NCBI RefSeq assembly: GCF_013912375.1
Contig: NZ_JACETV010000015.1
Coordinates: 1 to 64,000, forward strand
Origin: Emticicia sp. BO119
GTDB taxonomy: Bacteria > Bacteroidota > Bacteroidia > Cytophagales > Spirosomataceae
DNA length: 64,000 bases
Reading direction: 5' to 3'
Part shown: positions 45,820 to 53,580 of the stretch, piece by piece
Layout: each line of letters begins with the position of its first letter
Numbering within the stretch: the first letter of the stretch is position 1
Notes under the pieces: model-generated
Databases searched by the model: none
What the model was told of the DNA's origin: nothing
Seen by the model: only the letters and a program-made list of their open reading frames with translations
Translations under genes and position numbers: made by a program

Positions 45820-46491
45820 TTGAATAGAAGAGATGCCATGCAAAGAGTGGCCTTCCTGATGGGAGGTGCTTTGTCTGCCCCTACAATGATTGCTATGTTG
45901 GAAGGTTGTAAATCCAATACAGCTACTGAAGCAGCTACCTCAGCTTTTTCTTTTTCTCCCGATTACAAAAATTTAGTTTCTGAAATTGCTGAGATAATTA
46001 TTCCTAAAACCTCCACACCTGGTGCGAAAGATGCAGGAGTAGGCCCCTTTATAGAAGTGATGTTAAAGGATTGCTATTCAAGTGCCCAGCAAGAACACTT
46101 CAAAAAAGGATTAGATGCTTTAGAAGAAAGTTCTAAGGAACAGTTTGGAAAGAAATTTCTTGAAGTTACTCCTGAACAGCAAACCGCTCTTTTGAAGAAA
46201 TTCGAACAGCTGGCGATGGCTGAAGTTAAGGAAAATGAGCAGCCTAAAAAAATAGTAGATAATGAAACAGGACTGGTAAAAGACCCTAAGAGCCCTGACC
46301 CTAAAAAGGGTGAAGAAACAAAGCAGGTAGTGCCGCCTGTGCCTTTCTTTAAATTGATGAAAGAGCTTACTTTGTTAGGATATTTTACCTCTGAAGCTGG
46401 TGCAAAAAATGCTTTGGCGTATGTAGCCATACCGGGTAGATATGAAGGATGTGTGAAGATGACTCCAGGTCAAAAAGTTTGGGCTTTGTAA
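45820..46491 (+). CDS. gluconate 2-dehydrogenase subunit 3-like protein, Tat signal
   Basis: A 223-residue protein resembling the small (gamma) subunit of gluconate/2-keto-sugar dehydrogenases. With the TTG start at 45820 the N-terminus is MNRRDAMQRVAFLMGG, a Tat-type twin-Arg signal followed by a hydrophobic run and a Cys (LEGC). A later ATG at 45838 would remove the twin Arg. The body contains EIAEIIIPKTSTPGAKDAGV, typical of the family, and ends KMTPGQKVWAL. The small subunit usually carries the Tat signal for the catalytic subunit, encoded by the next gene 27 bases downstream. Confidence 0.82.
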   Translation: MNRRDAMQRVAFLMGGALSAPTMIAMLEGCKSNTATEAATSAFSFSPDYKNLVSEIAEIIIPKTSTPGAKDAGVGPFIEVMLKDCYSSAQQEHFKKGLDALEESSKEQFGKKFLEVTPEQQTALLKKFEQLAMAEVKENEQPKKIVDNETGLVKDPKSPDPKKGEETKQVVPPVPFFKLMKELTLLGYFTSEAGAKNALAYVAIPGRYEGCVKMTPGQKVWAL

Positions 46492-46518
46492 AAATTAAAA
46501 GAAATTCAACCTAAGACA

Positions 46519-48237
46519 ATGAATATTCAAGGAAAATCAAAAGAACAAATGACTTACGACGCCATCGTTGTAGGTTCAGGTATATCAGGTGGTTGGGCTG
46601 CTAAAGAATTGTGCGAAAAAGGGCTCAAAGTTTTAATGCTTGAGCGTGGACGTGATATTAAACATATAACAGGGTACATAACAGCCGGCAAAAATCCATG
46701 GGATTTCCCTCACAGAGGAAAAGTAGATAATATGGCACGTGAGGAGTACTGGGCCAATGTCCGTACCGGCTATACAGCCAATGAAGAGCACCGCCATCAT
46801 TTTGAAAACGATAAACAAAACCCCTATCTTGAAAAACGCGGTTTTGACTGGATCAGAGGGTATCATGTAGGTGGCCGTTCACTGATGTGGGGCCGTCAGA
46901 GTTACCGTTGGAATGAAAGAGACTTTACTGCTAACTTGGAAGACGGACATGGTATCGATTGGCCTATCCGTTATAAAGATATTGCTCCCTGGTATAGCTA
47001 TGTAGAGACTTTCATCGGTGTAAGTGGTTATAAAGAGGGCTTAGATGTATTACCTGATGGCAATTTCCAACCGGGTATGGAAATGAACTGTGTCGAGAAG
47101 GAAGTACGTAACTCAATCCAGAAAAAATTCAACGGTCGTCATGTAACGATTGGCCGTGCGGCACATATCACTAAACCTACGCAGATACAAACTGAGTTAG
47201 GCCGCGTTTCGTGCCAGTATCAGAATGCCTGTATGCGTGGTTGTCAGTTTGGTGCTTATTTTAGTACGCAGTCAGCTACTTTACCTGCGGCCAATAAAAC
47301 AGGCAACCTTACTTTAATGGCAGATAAAATAGTCTATCAGGTAATCTTTGATGATGAGAAAGGCAAGGCAGTTGGTGTAAAAACCATCGACCAGAATACC
47401 AATGAGCAAATGGATTTCTTCTCAAAAATTATCTTCCTGAATGCCTCGGCAATTAATTCAGCATGGATTATGATGCAATCGAAATCTAAGACTCATCCGA
47501 ATGGCTTGGGGAATGAATCTGACCAATTGGGTAGAAATATCATGGATCACCACTTAGCAGTAGGTGCTTCCGGTACTTTCGAAGGCATGGAAGATATGTA
47601 CTACTATGGTCGCCGTGCCAATGGTGTGTACATTCCACGTTTTACTAACTGGGGTAGCGATAAGAGGAAAGATTTTGTGAGAGGCTTTGGCTATCAGGGG
47701 GGGGCCAGTCGCGAAGGATGGGGAAGAGGAAATTACAAGGAAGGGTTCGGTGCCGACTTCAAAGAATCAATAACCACTCCAGGTCAATGGACATTTGGTA
47801 TAGGTGGTTTCGGTGAAACTCTTCCTGACGAAAACAATCGCTTCACTCTTTCAAATGATAAAGATAAATGGGGATTACCCGTAGTACAATTTGATGCAGC
47901 ATGGGGCGATAATGCCATAAAAATGCGTGAAGCTATGAAGAATGAAGCAGCAGAAATGCTGGAAGCAGCAGGGCTGAAAAACATCAATGCCTATAACGAC
48001 ATGAGCAAAAATCCGGGTATTGGTATTCACGAAATGGGTACGGCTCGCATGGGTAGAGACAAAAAAACATCTGTATTGAATGCAAATAATCAGGTTTGGG
48101 GAGCTCCGAATGTATTTGTAACTGATGGTGCGTTTATGGTTTCTGCTTCTTGTGTAAACCCATCATTGACTTACATGGCAATGACTGCCCGCGCAGCAGA
48201 TTTTGCAGTGAAAGAACTGAAAAAGATGAATATTTAG
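46519..48237 (+). CDS. GMC-type oxidoreductase, gluconate dehydrogenase catalytic subunit-like
   Basis: A 572-residue FAD-dependent GMC oxidoreductase. The FAD motif is IVVGSGISGGWAAKELCEKG (about 15-34), followed by VGGRSLMWGRQSYRW and a Cys-rich GCQFGAYFST segment. The C-terminal domain has GIHEMGTARMG (His active site) and CVNPSLTYMAMTARAAD. It lacks a signal peptide and is probably exported with the upstream Tat-carrying subunit. The usual cytochrome c subunit is not seen downstream, so another electron acceptor or an unlinked gene may serve. It oxidises a sugar or sugar acid; the exact one is not known. Confidence 0.87.
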   Translation: MNIQGKSKEQMTYDAIVVGSGISGGWAAKELCEKGLKVLMLERGRDIKHITGYITAGKNPWDFPHRGKVDNMAREEYWANVRTGYTANEEHRHHFENDKQNPYLEKRGFDWIRGYHVGGRSLMWGRQSYRWNERDFTANLEDGHGIDWPIRYKDIAPWYSYVETFIGVSGYKEGLDVLPDGNFQPGMEMNCVEKEVRNSIQKKFNGRHVTIGRAAHITKPTQIQTELGRVSCQYQNACMRGCQFGAYFSTQSATLPAANKTGNLTLMADKIVYQVIFDDEKGKAVGVKTIDQNTNEQMDFFSKIIFLNASAINSAWIMMQSKSKTHPNGLGNESDQLGRNIMDHHLAVGASGTFEGMEDMYYYGRRANGVYIPRFTNWGSDKRKDFVRGFGYQGGASREGWGRGNYKEGFGADFKESITTPGQWTFGIGGFGETLPDENNRFTLSNDKDKWGLPVVQFDAAWGDNAIKMREAMKNEAAEMLEAAGLKNINAYNDMSKNPGIGIHEMGTARMGRDKKTSVLNANNQVWGAPNVFVTDGAFMVSASCVNPSLTYMAMTARAADFAVKELKKMNI

Positions 48238-48284
48238 TCTTTAAAACAACGATTTTCGTAACAACAGACCAGAAAAATCGTAAT

Positions 48285-48327
48285 AAATCAAAAAGGCTTC
48301 GAATCAATTTCGAAGCCTTTTTGATTT
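48285..48327 (+). terminator. 19-bp stem terminator
   Basis: A 19-bp perfect stem (48285-48303 with 48309-48327) and 5-base loop, core AAAAAGGCTTCGAA. It lies between convergent genes and serves both directions. Confidence 0.85.
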
Positions 48328-49048
48328 ATATCTTATTCAATTTTAATAATACATCTTTCAATTCCTGTTCACTGATTTCTCCGGTTGCACTCCAGGTTCG
48401 CCTGCCTTTTTTTATAATGATATAAGTTGGATTTTCTTCTACTTTAAAAACCGAAGCAATAATATCATTTTTCTCCGAATCAACTTTCAGCAATTTTATC
48501 TGTTTGTTTTCATCAGCAATTTTGTTGATCATGGGGGTCATCTTTTTGCAGACATCACACCATTCTGTATAAAAAAGAATCAAAACCACTTCATTCGCCT
48601 TCACAATATCATCAAGATTCTGCAAAGTTAGTGCTGCAATAGGCTTAGTATTAGTGGTGCTTGATACATAAGGTTTGCTTGAGGCTGTCCACTGTGCAAA
48701 ACCTCCGTTAAGGTCATATACCTCTTTAAAACCTAAGGTTCTTAGAAAAGCTGCGGCATCAGCACTACGTTTTCCTGAAAAACAATACAAAAAAACAGGT
48801 TTGGTTTTATCTAATCTCTTTTTAGCTACCTCTTCAAAATCATCATCAGTAAAGTTGATATTTACTGCGCGCTTGATATGGCCAATCACAAATTCAGACG
48901 GTGTACGCACATCTACCAATTGAGAAGTTGGCCCAATTACTTTGATTTTATTATCAAAATCATCGACATTTAAAGAATTGAGGTCTTTATTTTGTGCTTT
49001 AATAGATAAACCAGTCAAAATAAAAACTATAGAAAATAGAAACTTCAT
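48326..49048 (-). CDS. exported rhodanese-thioredoxin fusion protein
   Basis: About 240 residues from the Met at 49048; ten extra residues are possible to 49078, but the Sec signal (MKFLFSIVFILTGLSIKAQ) begins at 49048. Residues about 22-115 are a rhodanese domain with PVFLYCFSGKRSADAA (active Cys). Residues about 130-240 are thioredoxin-like with LFYTEWCDVCKKMTPMI (CxxC). Fusion of sulfurtransferase and thioredoxin folds suggests redox control of sulfane sulfur or persulfide in the periplasm; this is inference. Confidence 0.82.
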   Translation of the reverse strand: MKFLFSIVFILTGLSIKAQNKDLNSLNVDDFDNKIKVIGPTSQLVDVRTPSEFVIGHIKRAVNINFTDDDFEEVAKKRLDKTKPVFLYCFSGKRSADAAAFLRTLGFKEVYDLNGGFAQWTASSKPYVSSTTNTKPIAALTLQNLDDIVKANEVVLILFYTEWCDVCKKMTPMINKIADENKQIKLLKVDSEKNDIIASVFKVEENPTYIIIKKGRRTWSATGEISEQELKDVLLKLNKI

Positions 49049-49150
49049 TGGTATGATAAGGTAGTAATAAAGGGACAAAAAACTCTGTTCCGATTTTGTA
49101 ACGAATCTAAGTTATAATTATTGAATACTGACAATATCAATTAATAATAA

Positions 49151-49939
49151 CTATCGGTTACCTGAATGCAAAAAACTCTGAACCGACAAACTGCTTGGCA
49201 TAGACAATATTCCCTCGTAATCGATTTCATCAAATGTTAAGTCATCAGGAATTTTCTCTTCTGCACTATGATTCACAATCATATTATAATAAGAAAAGCT
49301 ATCAAAAGGAACCGACAAGCGATAAAGAATAGTATGGTCAGGGCTTTTGTTCTCCATTTTCCAGATAGCTAATTTCGTTTGTTCATTAAGAATCTTTATC
49401 GTAAATTTTACACCCTGAAAACAATCAATTACAATGCCATTGGCAGAGTTTTGAATTGATTTAATGAAATAGGTATCTGGCCCTAAGCCTTTGCTGACTA
49501 AAACAGTAGAGTCGGTCAGGGAAAATGAATAATGATTCTTGATAACCTTCGGGCAGAAAATATAAGTAGTTCCATTAAGTTCCTGGGCTTCAAACCATTT
49601 TTTGGGAAGCTGACTTAACAGAGGGTCATTCCTGAACGACCATAATTCGTTTATTTTCTTGGATGCTTTAAAATCCCGACATGCTCGCTGAATAAGCGAT
49701 TCATGATAGTCATCAAACATCAGTTTTTCAATCAGATTCTTAGCGAAAACAGAGTTTTGAGTAGTATCAATAAAAACACCATACCTTTTTTTAATCATCT
49801 TATCAGGATTATCAGGATAAATGGTGATAGTCTGATTATAAAAGCTTCGGTAAACGGTTTCAGATAATTTTTTAGAGCTTTGCGCGCTAAGATTAAAAAT
49901 AAAAAGGCATAGTAACCCACCAATAGTAATTGTCTTCAT
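49151..49939 (-). CDS. exported protein of unknown function
   Basis: A 262-residue protein with a Sec signal (1-20, ending LSAQ). The body has mixed helices and beta strands without a motif I recognise (VYRSFYNQTITIYPDNP, IYFCPKV). It may be lipid- or cofactor-binding, but there is no direct support. It is 72 bases upstream of the rhodanese-thioredoxin gene on the same strand. Confidence 0.65.
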   Translation of the reverse strand: MKTITIGGLLCLFIFNLSAQSSKKLSETVYRSFYNQTITIYPDNPDKMIKKRYGVFIDTTQNSVFAKNLIEKLMFDDYHESLIQRACRDFKASKKINELWSFRNDPLLSQLPKKWFEAQELNGTTYIFCPKVIKNHYSFSLTDSTVLVSKGLGPDTYFIKSIQNSANGIVIDCFQGVKFTIKILNEQTKLAIWKMENKSPDHTILYRLSVPFDSFSYYNMIVNHSAEEKIPDDLTFDEIDYEGILSMPSSLSVQSFLHSGNR

Positions 49940-50344
49940 AGGGGCACGAGTATAGATTCATCAACTTTGTTATTAAGCGGTTGCAAAAATCGTGCTAAAA
50001 AAAATTCCCCGATAAACATAAATTATTCAATATAAGTAATTGATAATGAGTGATTTATGCGTATTTTTTTTGTTGGTGTTCTATTGCAATACATTTGGAA
50101 TAGTTATTGTAGTGCCATTCAATCACTTTTTGGTCGACCTGAATCGGGTGCGTACCAGAGATTCAGTTTTACCATTTATCTAATAAAGAATTACCGTGTC
50201 AAAATCTGATAACGCACGCAGTATAGCACTGATAGTAAAAAAAACGCAGAATAACTCAATAGTTTGATTTTATCGGAAACCTTCCTGAACACTTTGAAAA
50301 CACAATCCTAAGTCGGAAATTTAGGGAACGCCCGGTTAAAGAAA
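49940..50344. other. 405 bp without a gene
   Basis: I see no gene. The sequence is partly repetitive in composition and contains several short palindromes. The divergent promoters for the flanking genes should be here. Confidence 0.4.
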
Positions 50345-50353
50345 ATGAAACCG

Positions 50354-50509
50354 GAAAAGGTTACCAATATGGTGGGAACCTTTTTGAAGGAAGAGAGTGA
50401 TGGTTTCCAGGTACAAGCCACTCAAATGGCGTTAGAAAAGGTTGCCAATATGGTGGGAACCTTTTTGAATGAGGATAGAAATGGTTTCAGGGTATGAGCC
50501 AGTACAAAT
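50354..50509. repeat. tandem 81-bp repeat with a hairpin in each unit
   Basis: Two units (50354-50427 and 50435-50509) share GAAAAGGTT(A/G)CCAATATGG and more. Each has inverted AAAAGGTT ... AACCTTTTT arms. Period 81 equals 27 codons: a 50-codon frame from ATG 50345 to TGA 50497 carries two 27-residue repeats (EKV-x-NMVGTFL, then GF-x-V). This could be a small repeat protein or a non-coding repeat; see findings. Confidence 0.6.
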
Positions 50510-50579
50510 AAATAAAAAACTGTATTTTCAACTGTCACCTTTTCAGTTTTATGCATCATAGTGTAAAGCAAAATCTAAA

Positions 50580-52016
50580 ATGACCGAACCGACGCAGAAT
50601 TTCTGGGAAACTACCTATAAGCAAAACATTGGTAAAATGCTGGGCATTTGCTATCGCTATGTGCGCGATAAACAGATTGCTGAGGATTTGGCTCATGATG
50701 CCTTTCTGCAAGCCATTGATAGATCGTCGACTTATAAAGGTGAAGGGCATTTTGATGCCTGGCTCAGAAAGATAGCAGTAAATGAAGCCTTACAATATTT
50801 AAGAGACCAGAAGAAAAAAGAATATCATAATGAATGGATACAATATGAAAATGAAAACATGAATGCAAACGAAGAAGTATTGGCAATGGATTTCAGTGAG
50901 GAAGAATTATTAAGTGCCGTTAATCAATTGCCAGAGCATCATAAAATGGTATTTAATCTTTATGTAATTGATAAATTCAGTCATGCAGAAATAGCGCAGG
51001 AGTTAGGTATCAACGAAAATACTTCAAAATCGCATCTGGCAAGGGCGAGAAAGAAAATCAGAAAGATATTATCAGAGAAAAGAGATAAGAAACAGACAGT
51101 ATGGGCTTTGTTCTTGCCATTCAAACTCTGGAATATAGACAAGACTTATCAAAAAGCATTTCTGGATTTTGAAATAGAACCAACACATTTGTTGACGATT
51201 GATGCAAGCGATTCTGCGACTATCACCCTTCCCAAATTTAACCCTTATCCACTTATTTCAAAAAGTTTTATTAAGTCTGGTATTGCTTTGGGAAGTGTGG
51301 CAGTAGGTTTATTTACAGTACTTATTCTATTAGAACAAGAACCGAAGACTGAAGTACATAAAGATATAGCAAACCATGTAAAACCTACTGAACTCATAGC
51401 AGAGACAGTGGCCAATGCCGATAATCAGGATAGTTCGGGCATTTTTATAGATAATAATGTAGATAAACTCAATACGTCAAAAAATAATGATTCTTCAAGT
51501 GCAACTATTGCGGATAATTCCATCATAACTGATGAAAACAATTTAAACAACACAGATATGAAAAGGTTAAACACGGTAGGAGCATTACTATTGGCAGGAG
51601 CTGCCAGTATGGGATTTGATTCATCAAAAAATCAGGAACTTAAATTCGGGTCTGGCCTGAAACTTCCTGATATTCAATATCAGGAAAAACAGAAAGGAAT
51701 GATAATAGACAGAAAAGAGGGAGAGGGAACTTTTAATGCATCAAAAATAACATGGTCGTCTAAAAATCATAATGTTTTTATGAAGGGTATTGGTATGCGA
51801 GCAAAGTTTGGAAAAGATAATTTTAATGCCACAGGTACTATTTCTTTTTTAGGGGAAGTCTATTATTTATTGATTGACGGAGAAGAAGCTCCGTTTGATA
51901 AAGATATAAAGCTTTCAGAGGGGAATTATTCTGTAAAGTCATTAAGTATTCAACAGGCCACGCAAAAATATGGGGAGAAAGGGAGAAATGGAGCTGTTGA
52001 AATAGTGAAGCTTTGA
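50580..52016 (+). CDS. ECF sigma factor fused to transmembrane and C-terminal periplasmic-type domain
   Basis: A 478-residue protein with one continuous frame. Residues about 10-80 are sigma region 2 (MLGICYRYVRDKQIAEDLAH, FDAWLRKIAVNEALQYLRD) and about 108-165 region 4 (LPEHHKMVFNLYVIDKFSHA, ELGINENTSKSHLARARKKI). A predicted membrane helix follows at about 231-251 (SGIALGSVAVGLFTVLILL), then an Asn/Asp/Ser-rich linker (about 255-325). A second hydrophobic patch (about 331-345, NTVGALLLAGAAS) precedes a beta-rich tail. The last 20 residues (YGEKGRNGAVEIVKL) match the end of TonB-plug-like and M56/BlaR-like proteins. A sigma factor tethered to the membrane is unusual. The two parts could also be two old genes joined. 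Confidence 0.82.
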   Translation: MTEPTQNFWETTYKQNIGKMLGICYRYVRDKQIAEDLAHDAFLQAIDRSSTYKGEGHFDAWLRKIAVNEALQYLRDQKKKEYHNEWIQYENENMNANEEVLAMDFSEEELLSAVNQLPEHHKMVFNLYVIDKFSHAEIAQELGINENTSKSHLARARKKIRKILSEKRDKKQTVWALFLPFKLWNIDKTYQKAFLDFEIEPTHLLTIDASDSATITLPKFNPYPLISKSFIKSGIALGSVAVGLFTVLILLEQEPKTEVHKDIANHVKPTELIAETVANADNQDSSGIFIDNNVDKLNTSKNNDSSSATIADNSIITDENNLNNTDMKRLNTVGALLLAGAASMGFDSSKNQELKFGSGLKLPDIQYQEKQKGMIIDRKEGEGTFNASKITWSSKNHNVFMKGIGMRAKFGKDNFNATGTISFLGEVYYLLIDGEEAPFDKDIKLSEGNYSVKSLSIQQATQKYGEKGRNGAVEIVKL

Positions 52017-52020
52017 TAAA

Positions 52021-52271
52021 TTAAATACTAACTCGTTGGGTGAAATTGTATACAAAGATTTTTAATATACCGTCCCTACGGGACTTAAGAGTTAATTTAG
52101 CTGTTTTTTCTAAAGATATAACATCCCTACGGGGACGCCCAGTCGGGATGTTTTTAGTCCCGTTAGGGACAGTATATCGGTAGTAAAATCTAAATTTCCG
52201 AATCTCTGTATCCCGACTGGGCGTCCCCGTAGGGATAATATATTTTTAATTTCACTCAATGAGTTAAATAC
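52021..52271. mobile_element. MITE-like palindromic element with apparent 8-bp target duplication
   Basis: The ends (AACTCGTTGGGTGAAATT at 52030-52047 and the near-complement at 52248-52265) form an 18-bp inverted repeat with 16 matches. TTAAATAC occurs at 52021-52028 and again at 52264-52271, consistent with an 8-bp target-site duplication. Inside is a perfect 27-bp inverted pair (52123-52149 and 52210-52236, core CCCTACGGGGACGCCC) and two smaller palindromes, GTCCCTACGGGAC and GTCCCGTTAGGGAC (near 52072 and 52157). It has no gene, so it would need a transposase elsewhere. Its REP-like palindromes could also act on transcription. Confidence 0.7.
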
Positions 52272-52418
52272 CATTTTTTAAAATATAAACTCAATAATAA
52301 CGATACGCATTTTAGAGTTCATCACTCAATTACAGGTCTTTTAGGGCAATGTGCTATCTTATTTTTTCTGGTTCAACCCAAGGGTTTCTCTCAGGGCAGC
52401 CATTTAGATAGCACAATC

Positions 52419-53510
52419 GTGAGTTTTATGACTGAAAAAAAGATTCCGGGCTTTGCTGCTTGCAAGGTAGGAAATGATAGAATTATCTGGTCAAAAGCCT
52501 ACGGTCAAGCTAATATTGAAAAGAAAACGCCGATGAGTATTGATGGGATTATGAATATAGGCTCCATATCAAAGACATTCACCACTACGGCAATCATGCA
52601 ACTATGGGAGAAAGGGAAAATAAAATTAGAAGCAGAGGTAAATGATTATGTAGGTTTTACCGTCAGAAATCCGAAATTTCCAGATAAGCCTATTACTATT
52701 TTTCAATTGTTAACCCATACTTCATCTATCCGTGATGGAGAATCCTACAATCATAGTTATTCCTGCGGAGACCCGACCATTAGTCTTCATGACTGGATAT
52801 ATGATAATCTTAACGAAAAAGGTAAACTCTTTGGTAACGGAGATAATTTCCATGATTTCGCACCGGGAGAGAAAGAAAAATATTCAAATGTTGGTTTCGG
52901 ACTTTTAGGCCTTGTTGTAGAAAAGGTCTCTAAGCAACCTTTGAATATTTATTGCAGAAATTTTATCTTCAACCCTCTGGGAATGAATAAAACAGGGTGG
53001 ATGTTGAGCGAGGTAGATACAAATAATTATATTACTCCGTATGCTTTTGTTACCAAAGAGAACCTAAATGAACTATTGGAAAATAAAACATTATTCCCAA
53101 AAAATCCTGAGTTGAAAGAAGGTAGTTTTGTGGCTCATTGTCTATATAGTTTCCCTAATTATCCAGATGGGCTTGTCAGAACAAGTATAAGAGAATTGTC
53201 TTATTTTCTTAGGGCAATGATGAATGGGGGGCAACTAAATGGTGCAAGAATCCTGAACGAAAGTACTGTTTCAAAAATGCTTACCTTGCAGATTGAGGGC
53301 AATAATCATAGAGGATTATGTTGGGCGAAGACTGAATATAAGCTACCTGACAAAACTATTACATTATGGGGCCATGGTGGTGGTGACCCAGGTATTGCTA
53401 CTTCTCTTTTATTCAATCCAATTGATAAAACCGGAGTAATCACATTTCAGAATAGTGAAACTGGTGGAACAGGAGACATTGTTAGGAGAATATACCTTGA
53501 AGTAAAATAA
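52419..53510 (+). CDS. serine hydrolase, beta-lactamase class C-like, with missing or altered start
   Basis: Serine hydrolase core of about 360 residues. SxxK is SISK, then the YxN motif is YSNVGFGLLG and the third motif WGHGGGDPG, all intact. From the GTG at 52419 (or ATG at 52428) the protein lacks a signal peptide. The frame is open upstream to 52263 and codes a hydrophobic signal-like segment (LLGQCAILFFLVQ ... GFSQ at about 52338-52394) in phase, but it contains no ATG, GTG or TTG. The natural start has probably been lost or replaced, and a palindromic element is inserted just upstream. It may be a pseudogene, a cytoplasmic remnant, or start at an unusual codon. Confidence 0.7.
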   Translation: MSFMTEKKIPGFAACKVGNDRIIWSKAYGQANIEKKTPMSIDGIMNIGSISKTFTTTAIMQLWEKGKIKLEAEVNDYVGFTVRNPKFPDKPITIFQLLTHTSSIRDGESYNHSYSCGDPTISLHDWIYDNLNEKGKLFGNGDNFHDFAPGEKEKYSNVGFGLLGLVVEKVSKQPLNIYCRNFIFNPLGMNKTGWMLSEVDTNNYITPYAFVTKENLNELLENKTLFPKNPELKEGSFVAHCLYSFPNYPDGLVRTSIRELSYFLRAMMNGGQLNGARILNESTVSKMLTLQIEGNNHRGLCWAKTEYKLPDKTITLWGHGGGDPGIATSLLFNPIDKTGVITFQNSETGGTGDIVRRIYLEVK

Positions 53511-53514
53511 AGAC

Positions 53515-53560
53515 TTAGCGTCTGTTTAAATAGTATCGATACTATTTAAACAGACGCTAA
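53515..53560. terminator. 46-bp perfect palindrome between convergent genes
   Basis: The halves 53515-53537 and 53538-53560 are exact complements with no spacer (starts TTAGCGTCTG). It could end transcription in both directions. It is 5 bases from one stop and 20 from the other. Confidence 0.75.
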
Positions 53561-53580
53561 AATATGATTGATTTTTGGCT

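Noticed and set aside
50354-50509. CRISPR-like array
   Set aside because: Only two units, the repeats are almost contiguous and there is no cas gene; the period fits a codon-phased tandem repeat.
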